DNA of 23,464 nt from a virus, in the IMG/VR virus record IMGVR_UViG_3300014913_000081, positions 1 to 23,464 of that record; one strand, given 5' to 3'. Below, one piece after another: positions 14,605 to 21,546 of the stretch. The number at the start of each line of letters is the position of its first letter. The first letter of the stretch is position 1. The position numbers were made by a program, and so were the translations under genes. The notes below the pieces were generated by a model. That model saw only the letters and a list, made by a program, of their open reading frames with translations. It did no database searches and was not told the origin of the DNA.

Positions 14605-16386
14605 ATGAAAAAAGATACCATTGATAAAGTAACGGCGGGATTAAGGGATAAGTACCCAGATGTAGGTATTCGCTCGATAGAGGTGGATGATGTGTCTGGT
14701 AAGGCGACTTTTTATATAGAGCCAACAGAAAAGTCATTGGCTTTTCTTCCTTTAGAGAAGGCTACTACAATTACTAGAGATCCGATTGATAGACAAGTGT
14801 TGGATCTTATAAAGAAAGATCCTTATAGTGAGGATTATAAAGATTCTTTTAAACGAGCTATAAAATATTATTACACAGACCCTTTGGTTGGTACTGTTAC
14901 TAATCTTTTGGCAAATTTAGCACAAAAAGGATTCGAACATGATATAGATGATGAAAAGATAAAGGGTTTTTATGATTTATGGTCTTTTGATGTTAATTTT
15001 AAAGAAGTATTGGAATGGATTTTTCTAGATTTCTTTAAAGTTGGTCATGTTACTACTTATAAAGCAATAGCTAAATATGAGCCTAGGGTGTCTTATCTTT
15101 CACCTATACCAGGTCAAAAGCTTAAGACTAAAAAGACCACAGGTAGAGAAAGCGACGAAGAGTTTGCGGCCAAGAAAAAGATTTGGTCTAAAGGGCACCT
15201 TCCAATTGCTTATACAGTATTAAACCCATCGCTGGTTACTGTTGAAGGTAGTTTGTTGTTCGATCAACAAAAGATCACACTTGATGCACCTCCAGAATTG
15301 AGACAGATGCTTAATAAAACACAGTCAGAATTGAACGAGGATGAAAAAAATTTAATAAAAATACTTCCTGCAGATTTTAAAAGAACTGTTCAGGGCGGTG
15401 GTTCAATAGAACTGGATTCAAGACTGGTAGGAACAATTACATATAGAAAACAACCATATGAAAGATATGCTAAACCAAGGATGACTAGAGTATTTGATTC
15501 AATAGACTACAAGACCTCTTTGCGTCAGGCAGATCTTAGTACATTGGATGGTATTTCAAATTATATATTAAAAATAACAATTGGTTCTGATGAATATCCT
15601 GTAACAACACAGGCAGAGTTGGAGGCTGTAGCTCAATTGTTTAATACACCATCAAAAAGTTTTGATGTTGTATGGAATCATACTTTAAAAGTAGAAAAGA
15701 TAGTATCTCCTGAGATCGAAGCAATTCTTGGTAAAGAAAAGTATGAGCAGGTTAATGAGGATATTTCAGGGGGTCTTGCTGTGTCTAGAGCGTTTATTGA
15801 TGGTACATCTAATACACAAGCAGCGGAAGCGCAATTGATGGTAAAGGGTATTATGGAAGAAATCCATTATGCGAGAAATCAAGTTACCAGGTGGGTGTAT
15901 AATGAGTATCGTCAAATAGCTGAAGTTATGGGGTTTGACAGATTTCCTAAGATTAGATGGGACGACGGTGTTCTTAAGGACGCTATCTTATATATGTCCA
16001 CATTGGCTAGTTTGGTTGATAGGAGAATGCTTAGTTATAGAACTTCTCTTGAGGAACTTGGGTTTGATTACCCAAACGAGCTGAGAAATATGGAAGAGGA
16101 ATTTGACATTGTAAAGGACGGTACGTTTGGTATTGTTGGTTCTCCGTGGCAGCAGTCTAAAGCGCAATCAGTACAAAAGGCACCTATAGGTAGTCCTTCT
16201 AAGGGAAGACCTACAGGACAACCTGCTACTAAGAAGAATATAGCACCGCCTGATAAACAAATAAAAACTAAAACTAAAACACCACAGAAAAAAACAGCAA
16301 ATGTTTCGTTTGATGATCAGGTTAAAGATTTGACTGATGGCGAGTTTCTGGAATTATTGAGACACATGACAGAAGTAAGAAATTAA
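14605..16386 (+). CDS. Portal protein
   Basis: 593 residues, AAAGGAG before ATG 14605. Its position after terL and before the prohead protease is the classic portal position. The segment RAIKYYYTDPLVGTVTNLLA, then FYDLWSFDVNFKEVLEWIFLDFFKVGHVTTYKA, matches phage portal N-terminal wing regions. A helical region with GTSNTQAAEAQLMVKGIMEE and a conserved RWDDG follows. The C-terminal 80 residues are Lys/Pro/Thr-rich and probably unfolded. It should form a dodecameric ring at one capsid vertex that docks TerL and the connector. Confidence 0.88.
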   Translation: MKKDTIDKVTAGLRDKYPDVGIRSIEVDDVSGKATFYIEPTEKSLAFLPLEKATTITRDPIDRQVLDLIKKDPYSEDYKDSFKRAIKYYYTDPLVGTVTNLLANLAQKGFEHDIDDEKIKGFYDLWSFDVNFKEVLEWIFLDFFKVGHVTTYKAIAKYEPRVSYLSPIPGQKLKTKKTTGRESDEEFAAKKKIWSKGHLPIAYTVLNPSLVTVEGSLLFDQQKITLDAPPELRQMLNKTQSELNEDEKNLIKILPADFKRTVQGGGSIELDSRLVGTITYRKQPYERYAKPRMTRVFDSIDYKTSLRQADLSTLDGISNYILKITIGSDEYPVTTQAELEAVAQLFNTPSKSFDVVWNHTLKVEKIVSPEIEAILGKEKYEQVNEDISGGLAVSRAFIDGTSNTQAAEAQLMVKGIMEEIHYARNQVTRWVYNEYRQIAEVMGFDRFPKIRWDDGVLKDAILYMSTLASLVDRRMLSYRTSLEELGFDYPNELRNMEEEFDIVKDGTFGIVGSPWQQSKAQSVQKAPIGSPSKGRPTGQPATKKNIAPPDKQIKTKTKTPQKKTANVSFDDQVKDLTDGEFLELLRHMTEVRN

Positions 16387-16390
16387 AATG

Positions 16391-16417
16391 AATTAACTAA
16401 CCTCAGTATAAGTGAGG
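16391..16417 (+). promoter_or_regulatory. Conserved box-plus-hairpin element, copy 3 (compensatory pair)
   Basis: AATTAACTAA then CCTCA (16401-16405) / TGAGG (16413-16417) with a 7-nt loop GTATAAG. Relative to the other three copies the inner stem pair T-A is changed to A-T, so both arms changed and pairing is kept. It lies between the portal stop and the prohead protease. Confidence 0.75.
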
Positions 16418-16456
16418 TACTATTATTTTTTTATATTGTTTTGAGGAGGGTCTAAA

Positions 16457-17584
16457 GTGGGTAAGAATAAAGAAAAAAAGATGTATTTGGAAGCTGATAT
16501 AAAGATACAAAAGGAAACTAATGCACGAAAAGAGAAGGCAGCAAAAATAATTGATTTGCCAGGTGATAAAGATAAACAACCAGATTTATTATATTTTTCA
16601 GCTATTTTTGTATCTTCTGGTGAAAATTTAAACCACGCTTTTTTCCTTCCTTCAGAGTTAGTGAAGTCAGAAGGAACTATAGTTAATAAGGCTTTGGATG
16701 TAGAGCATGAGGAAGACAAAATAATAGGGCATATATACGAACGTGCTTTTATGGATAAAGAAGGAAACTCTTTAGATATTAAAGAATTGGCATCAAAGGA
16801 AGCAGCTTCGTTGGATAAACAAGAAATACATGTTGCTATAGCCGGTATTCTTTATAAGTCAAGATTTCCTAATATAGCAAAGGAAGTATCTGATAATAAT
16901 TGGAAAGTTAGCATGGAAGCATACTATCAGGATTATGATGTAAAAGTTGGTGATTTAATTCTGAGCCGCAAAGAGGCTGAGTCTCTAGGTTTGTCGGATG
17001 AGTCTAGTATTTTTGGGTGTATATCAAAAGTGTTTAAGAAAGGAAAGGAGATTGCTTCTGGACGACTTACAAGAGTTTTAAGGGGTTTGATGTTTTCAGG
17101 TTGTGGGATTGTTAAAAATCCTGCAAATCCAGATTCTATTATTATGGAAACAGCAAAATCTAGAAAAATCAAGGTTGATGATTCTGTTATAATGTTCAAC
17201 CTAGACGAGGATAATAATGTTATACAAGTAAGTATAGAAGATAATAAGGAGGAAGCAGAAATTACACGTGATGATACAGTAGGCATATGTGTAAGTTACA
17301 AAAGATGGGTTTATGGTCATGGCGAAAAAGGACCTGATACAGAGATTTTACATGAGGATTGGTGTACTCTTTATGAGGATAAGTGTTCGTCTTTTTCTAG
17401 AGATGTGACAGACCCAAACTGTTTAAAAAATAAGAAGGACAATGTTGTTTATGTATCTAAGGTGGCAAAGTCGTACGCCAAAAAACTTCTAAAATCTAAA
17501 GAAGACAAAGACAAAAGAGAAGTGCTGGTAAACAAGTTACGCACCACTTTGTGCAAAGCAACTAAATATCTAAAAAGGAGGTAA
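16457..17584 (+). CDS. Prohead maturation protease
   Basis: 375 residues from GTG 16457, GAGGAGGG upstream. The catalytic core resembles the herpesvirus/HK97-type prohead protease fold: His84 in LDVEHEEDKIIGHI, the strand HVAIAGILYKSRFP, nucleophile Ser152 in WKVSMEA, and the closing FSGCGIVKNPANPDSII (213-229) typical of the family. It would cut scaffold and capsid N-termini during head maturation. The region from about 235 to 375 is an extra C-terminal part with several cysteines and a basic helical tail. This may be a scaffold-like extension. The stop codon overlaps the next gene's AGGAGG. Confidence 0.8.
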   Translation: MGKNKEKKMYLEADIKIQKETNARKEKAAKIIDLPGDKDKQPDLLYFSAIFVSSGENLNHAFFLPSELVKSEGTIVNKALDVEHEEDKIIGHIYERAFMDKEGNSLDIKELASKEAASLDKQEIHVAIAGILYKSRFPNIAKEVSDNNWKVSMEAYYQDYDVKVGDLILSRKEAESLGLSDESSIFGCISKVFKKGKEIASGRLTRVLRGLMFSGCGIVKNPANPDSIIMETAKSRKIKVDDSVIMFNLDEDNNVIQVSIEDNKEEAEITRDDTVGICVSYKRWVYGHGEKGPDTEILHEDWCTLYEDKCSSFSRDVTDPNCLKNKKDNVVYVSKVAKSYAKKLLKSKEDKDKREVLVNKLRTTLCKATKYLKRR

Positions 17585-17589
17585 AGGTT

Positions 17590-18006
17590 ATGCCACAGGC
17601 ACTTTCTGGTGCGCGAAAAAGTATACCTAAGATTTGTAGGATTAATGGGGATGATAATCTCAAAATAATCTATAAAAATCTTGGCAATAACCATGCCGTT
17701 CCTTTTCTGTGGAGTGATTCATTTACTTTGGCTTCTGGTACCCAGGAACTAGTTATTGCTAGTGGTATCAAATTTCATGGTAGTGAGTTAGCTGATCATG
17801 GAAATGTTACGGCTAGCCCCATGTCTGATGTCGGATCTAGGTGGTGGGTTGAGAAGGATACTACTGATAATAGGATTCTTATTAAATCCTCAGCTAGTGT
17901 TAGTGATGATGTTGATTTCGATGTCAAATTCATGGTAGGTGTTGACCCTGATATTGAAAATATTTATTGTAGAGGAAATAGAGGTGTAACGCCGAGTTAT
18001 CCATAA
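17590..18006 (+). CDS. Virion accessory or decoration protein
   Basis: 138 residues, AGGAGG before ATG 17590, 5 bp after the protease. It is predicted all-beta from alternating patterns (LKIIYKNLGNNHAVPFLW, ELVIASGIKFHG, NRILIKSSASV). The part NVTASPMSDVGSRWWVEKDTTDN and DVDFDVKFMVG resembles compact beta-sandwich domains seen in phage structural proteins. Its position in the head module argues for a head decoration or vertex protein. A fibre-type domain is the alternative. No catalytic residues seen. Confidence 0.7.
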   Translation: MPQALSGARKSIPKICRINGDDNLKIIYKNLGNNHAVPFLWSDSFTLASGTQELVIASGIKFHGSELADHGNVTASPMSDVGSRWWVEKDTTDNRILIKSSASVSDDVDFDVKFMVGVDPDIENIYCRGNRGVTPSYP

Positions 18007-18025
18007 AGCTAGGATAGATAGCTTT
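18005..18025 (+). promoter_or_regulatory. Hairpin after the 17590 gene
   Basis: AAAGCTA (18005-18011) and TAGCTTT (18019-18025) form a perfect 7-bp stem over loop GGATAGA. No T run follows, so a terminator is not supported. The loop region resembles that of the conserved element (GTATAGATAG), but the AATAAACTAA box is absent. Confidence 0.45.
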
Positions 18026-18117
18026 GGTACAGGAAACGGATTTTTTGAATATTAAATTAGGTTGGTATTGTTTTAAGTATTTTGTTTTATTAAATTTTAT
18101 AAGGAGGTATTACTTCT

Positions 18118-18930
18118 ATGGATGAAAAGTTTAAAAAGGATATTGAAGCGCATGTAGCTTCTATCTTTTCTGAAAAAGAAGAGGCTGAAATGAGAAGAAA
18201 AACTGAAGATGCTCTTCAAAAGGCTGCTGTAACTATCGAAGACCTTACGAACTCTTTGGAAGAAAAAACCACAGAAGCCGATGAACTAGAATCTAAGTTT
18301 TCTGAAAATACTGATAAAATTTCTACTATTGAATCCGAGCTTGAGGCGGCGAAGGAAGAAATAGAGACTATAAAAACACAGCTTTCTGATAAAGAATCAG
18401 AGATAGAAGAGATGAAGAAAGACATAACTGCTGATGTTAGAATGGTTGGTTTGGAAGAAGCTGGTGTTATTCATAAGAATGAAGAAGCCAAAACTAACCA
18501 GATTGCTAAAGTTAGAGAGATGTCCGATGATGAATTTACAGCATATAAAGACGAGCTTATATCTGTAAGGCAGGCTGTTATGGATGAATTAGCTATAGCA
18601 GCTACAGAGGGAGCGTCTGAGGGAGAAACTGAAGAAGTATCAGAAAAAAAGGAAGAGCTAGAAGAAGGCGAAACTGGTTCAGATAAAGAAACTGATACAG
18701 AAACAGAGGACACCAATGAAAATACATCTGAAGATGAAAGTGTAGAAGGTAATGAAGAAGGATCTTCTGGTGATAATGCAGATGTTAGTATTGCTGCTAA
18801 TATAGATCACGGAAAAGCAGTTTTTGCTGCTTTGAATATAGATTACAGACCGATTGGTCAAGAGATGGCTATTAAGTATGCTGAGTTAGGTAAGGCTATG
18901 GCTGAAAGTATGACTAAGTCTGATAAATAA
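18118..18930 (+). CDS. Capsid scaffolding protein candidate
   Basis: 270 residues, AAGGAGG before ATG 18118. Residues about 15-105 form a long Glu/Lys coiled coil (LTNSLEEKTTEADELESKF, IESELEAAKEEIETIKTQL). Residues about 160-222 are extremely acidic with Gly/Ser/Thr. The C-terminal 45 residues (VFAALNIDYRPIGQEMAIKY) are more conserved-looking and could bind the capsid protein. Position between the prohead protease and the major capsid gene is where scaffolds are found. It would shape the prohead and be removed by the protease. No enzymatic motif. Confidence 0.75.
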   Translation: MDEKFKKDIEAHVASIFSEKEEAEMRRKTEDALQKAAVTIEDLTNSLEEKTTEADELESKFSENTDKISTIESELEAAKEEIETIKTQLSDKESEIEEMKKDITADVRMVGLEEAGVIHKNEEAKTNQIAKVREMSDDEFTAYKDELISVRQAVMDELAIAATEGASEGETEEVSEKKEELEEGETGSDKETDTETEDTNENTSEDESVEGNEEGSSGDNADVSIAANIDHGKAVFAALNIDYRPIGQEMAIKYAELGKAMAESMTKSDK

Positions 18931-18957
18931 TGAAATTTTAAAGGAGGAAGAAAGGAT

Positions 18958-19593
18958 ATGTTTATTCCAAGACATCCTGTTGTAGAAAATCAATTTTGTA
19001 GTTACGCTGAGAATACTAGTTTTGGTTCTGCAGGCGTAGGTGGAGTAATTGCTTATGCAGGTTCAGTAGTTTACTTGGATTCTAGTGCTGCTAACGAAGA
19101 GCCTATGGTCAAGAAATTTGCCCATGGTGATAGTGGCGAGACTCCGTTTGGGTTATTGCAACAAAAAGTAAAAACTGGTTATCACCAGGTACATCCTACT
19201 GGATACTATATGCCCGGTGACCTTGGTTCTAGTGATGTTATTGCTCAAGCATATTACAATGCTGGTGGTGATATTACAGGCCATAAATCAGTGCCTGTTG
19301 GTGTTGCACATTTGGGTATTTGGGACACAGTCCATTATACATGTGATCGTGATAACCCAGCTGGAGATGTACAGACTAAAATGTCCCCTGGTGACCCACT
19401 TTACCCAGCTGCTGATAATGCTAAGTTGACCAGAAGTGGTGTTACTTCTGATGGAGCCAATGATGTGCTAATGGGCGACCGTTGTAGTACAGTTGTTGTT
19501 GCTAGAGTTGTTAAAGGCGCCAGCATAGCTAAGTGTCAGGCTAATATTGACAACACCACACTTTATCCTATAAGGGTAAAGCTTATTATTTAA
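18958..19593 (+). CDS. Head decoration-like structural protein
   Basis: 211 residues, AAAGGAGG before ATG 18958. It is Gly/Ala/Val/Pro rich and probably beta-stranded (GGVIAYAGSVVYLD, TVVVARVVKGASI, IRVKLII). It has the low-lysine, compact character of virion proteins. Located immediately before the major capsid gene and after the scaffold, it fits a capsid decoration or cement protein. No close family recognised; a minor capsid protein is the alternative. Confidence 0.7.
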   Translation: MFIPRHPVVENQFCSYAENTSFGSAGVGGVIAYAGSVVYLDSSAANEEPMVKKFAHGDSGETPFGLLQQKVKTGYHQVHPTGYYMPGDLGSSDVIAQAYYNAGGDITGHKSVPVGVAHLGIWDTVHYTCDRDNPAGDVQTKMSPGDPLYPAADNAKLTRSGVTSDGANDVLMGDRCSTVVVARVVKGASIAKCQANIDNTTLYPIRVKLII

Positions 19594-19608
19594 AAAAAAA
19601 TGAACTAA

Positions 19609-19642
19609 ACGGATTAAGATACTGATTTTTATGTATCTCCGT
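19609..19642 (+). promoter_or_regulatory. Bulged hairpin in the major capsid mRNA leader
   Basis: ACGG (19609-19612) pairs with CCGT (19639-19642), and AGATAC (19617-19622) with GTATCT (19633-19638). This gives 10 bp with a 4-nt bulge (ATTA) and a 10-nt loop. It ends about 14 nt before the AAGGAGG of the capsid gene, leaving that site free. It could stabilise the mRNA 5' end or attenuate transcription; no T run follows. Confidence 0.5.
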
Positions 19643-19671
19643 AATTATAATTCCAAGGAGGAAGAGTAGAT

Positions 19672-20742
19672 ATGGATAGAAAAGAAATGCAAGAACTATT
19701 TAAAGCGACCGCTGAAATCAATACACCTGAAGGCCTCGCTGCCTACAGAGCATTTGCGGCGGCACTTACTACTCCAATTCTGCAGAAGATTGAACTGGAA
19801 TCAATTATGAGAAAGTTGTTCGCGGTAGAACGACTTTCGCCGGGAGCACAAGCTGTTTATCCTGTAAGTGAAGATTTTGAGATTCCAGTGTGGGTTTTGC
19901 CCGGTCTTGGGTATATGGCCCAAAATTTTATAGAAGGAATTGGTGAAGAAGTTTTCGTACCAACTTTTTCTATTAATTCATCTGCAGATTGGAAGATTAC
20001 ATATGCTAGAGATTCTCGTGTGGACATTGCACAGAGAGCCGCAACAAGAGTAGCAAAAGATCTAGCCAATTACGAAGAAGAGTGTGGATGGAGGGTTATT
20101 ATGCCTTCAGCAACATCCTCATTTTCTGGCAAAGGTCTTTTAGGTCCACGTCCAGCTCCTATTTATGAGATTTTACCTGGTTCCACTGGAGCAGGCTATC
20201 TTTCAAAAGAGCTTATCAACAAGATGATTGTTGGTTTTAAGCGAATTGGAAGAACTTTGACTGATTTGTATATTAGTCCTGAAGACGCTGCTGATATTAG
20301 AGAATGGACAGATACTGATATTGATCCTGTAACACGAAGAGAGATTTTTCAGGCCGCTGGTATGGGCTCCCTTTGGAACGTAGGACTCCATGAAGTACAG
20401 CATCTCGGAGCCACCGGTCTTTACAATATCAATGGTAACAGTTCTTCTTATGGTAAGTTTATAGCTGATGGCAGTGAACAGTACAACAGTTATCAGTTGG
20501 ACAACCCTAATGTTACTAGTGCAGATGGCACAATTAGCACTCTAGGCGAAACTCAGGTACTGGGTTTTGATCTTAGTGTTAATGATTCTCTCGTAATGCC
20601 TATCCGTAAGGAGTACGAAGCGCATGAAGATCCAACATTACTCAGAGTTCAAAAGGCTGGTTTCTTTGGATGGGCCGAACTTGGTTTTGCTTGCTTGGAT
20701 TCAAGAATGCTAGGAATGGGTATTATTGATAGATCTCTATAA
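19672..20742 (+). CDS. Major capsid protein (HK97-like fold inferred)
   Basis: 356 residues, AAGGAGG before ATG 19672. The sequence has an N-terminal helical arm (ELFKATAEINTPEGLAAYRAF), then a domain with VYPVSEDFEIPVWVLPG and RVDIAQRAATRVAKDLANYEEECGW, corresponding to the spine helix and E-loop regions. An A-domain-like part, DLYISPEDAADIREWTD...RREIFQAAG, follows and includes the substrate-position pattern of phage capsid proteins. Location after scaffold and decoration genes supports the call. Codons are visibly more C- and G-ending than in the neighbours, as in highly expressed genes. A strong hairpin closes the gene. Lattice details cannot be inferred. Confidence 0.88.
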   Translation: MDRKEMQELFKATAEINTPEGLAAYRAFAAALTTPILQKIELESIMRKLFAVERLSPGAQAVYPVSEDFEIPVWVLPGLGYMAQNFIEGIGEEVFVPTFSINSSADWKITYARDSRVDIAQRAATRVAKDLANYEEECGWRVIMPSATSSFSGKGLLGPRPAPIYEILPGSTGAGYLSKELINKMIVGFKRIGRTLTDLYISPEDAADIREWTDTDIDPVTRREIFQAAGMGSLWNVGLHEVQHLGATGLYNINGNSSSYGKFIADGSEQYNSYQLDNPNVTSADGTISTLGETQVLGFDLSVNDSLVMPIRKEYEAHEDPTLLRVQKAGFFGWAELGFACLDSRMLGMGIIDRSL

Positions 20743-20771
20743 TATTGCATTTATTTATTGAGTATTAAATT

Positions 20772-20807
20772 TATAGTATCCTACGCCTTTGTGCGTGGGG
20801 TACTATA
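20772..20807 (+). terminator. Terminator after the major capsid gene
   Basis: TATAGTATCCTACGC (20772-20786) pairs along its full 15 bp, with two G-U pairs, with GCGTGGGGTACTATA (20793-20807) over loop CTTTGT. It is followed by ATTGTATTT. It lies 30 bp after the capsid stop. The T tract is broken, so termination may be partial. Confidence 0.72.
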
Positions 20808-20829
20808 ATTGTATTTAAGGTTTGTTATA

Positions 20830-20870
20830 GGTAAATCATGAGATAACAGTGGTGAACTATTATGTTTACC
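20830..20870 (+). promoter_or_regulatory. Long-range inverted repeat in the 20743-21008 gap
   Basis: GGTAAATCAT (20830-20839) and ATGTTTACC (20862-20870) pair over 9 bp with one bulged T, enclosing 22 nt. Together with the terminator before it and element copy 4 after it, most of this 266-bp gap can fold. No gene is seen in the gap. Confidence 0.4.
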
Positions 20871-20900
20871 ATAAACTGACGAGCAGGCCTCAGTGTCTGT

Positions 20901-20928
20901 AATAAACTAACCTCTGTATAGATAGAGG
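20901..20928 (+). promoter_or_regulatory. Conserved box-plus-hairpin element, copy 4
   Basis: AATAAACTAA then CCTCT (20911-20915) / AGAGG (20924-20928) with loop GTATAGAT. It lies downstream of the capsid terminator and 80 nt before the 21009 gene, so it would sit in the leader of a new transcription unit. Confidence 0.75.
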
Positions 20929-21008
20929 GCTGTTTTACGTTTGATAGGAAAAGGACTAATTTTAATACAGTCCATATTATATTATAAAAGGAAAAGGAGG
21001 GTATAATT

Positions 21009-21512
21009 ATGAATGGGTATGTTAAGAACAAAACATTTACATGGACACACGCTATGAAAAGGGCAGTGGGCCCAGGGGAAAAGATTTCTCTTTCTAGTCT
21101 TTATGAGCAGTACGGTGAAAAACACGACTTAGCAGAGGGTGAAGAATTTATTAACTGGCTCAGGAAGATTAAATTGAGGGACAAAGAGGTATGGGAAATA
21201 GTTTTTGAAGGCGAAGATGGGCAGTTAAAGGAAAAGCAGGGCGATGAAGATAAAATAGTAGAGAAGGAAGAGGAAGAGATATTGGAACAAGGCCCCGAAA
21301 TGGGAGACGATGAGTTACAGGTTACTGTAAAGGAAATGACTGTAAATGACGTTTCAGGTCTATCAGTTAGGAACGGTAGAGAGATTTTACCGAATATTAT
21401 GGATTTAAATTTATTGAAATATTCTCTTCAACAAGCAAGTCAGCTTTCGGGAAAGGATACTCTTTGTAATATGCTTAGGAAGAGGATTCAAGAATTACAG
21501 ATATCTAGATAA
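21009..21512 (+). CDS. Phage structural protein of unknown role
   Basis: 167 residues, AAGGAGGG before ATG 21009. The N-terminal domain (residues about 8-66: FTWTHAMKRAVGPGEKISLS, then LYEQYGEKHDLAEGEEFINWL) and the C-terminal helical part (LNLLKYSLQQASQLSGKD, then MLRKRIQEL) are joined by a highly acidic linker (about 70-100). This layout recurs in phages after the capsid gene, so a head-completion or connector role is plausible. No fold or enzyme motif supports a firmer name. Confidence 0.75.
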   Translation: MNGYVKNKTFTWTHAMKRAVGPGEKISLSSLYEQYGEKHDLAEGEEFINWLRKIKLRDKEVWEIVFEGEDGQLKEKQGDEDKIVEKEEEEILEQGPEMGDDELQVTVKEMTVNDVSGLSVRNGREILPNIMDLNLLKYSLQQASQLSGKDTLCNMLRKRIQELQISR

Positions 21513-21546
21513 AAAAACCTTAAAAAATACAAGGGGGTAAATTAAA

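Noticed and set aside
18216-18861. Long minus-strand open frames opposite the scaffold gene
   Set aside because: They are Ser/Val/Leu-rich mirror images of Glu/Lys-rich coding sequence, without ribosome binding sites; all other genes are on the + strand.
20876-20882. CTGACGA, matching the CUGANGA core of hammerhead ribozymes
   Set aside because: No GAAA core or flanking stems I, II and III could be found around it.
20901-20928. Resemblance of the element to T7-type phage polymerase promoters (TAATA...CTATAG...GAG)
   Set aside because: The match is loose and varies between copies, while the inverted repeat is the constant part. No single-subunit polymerase gene is in the window.
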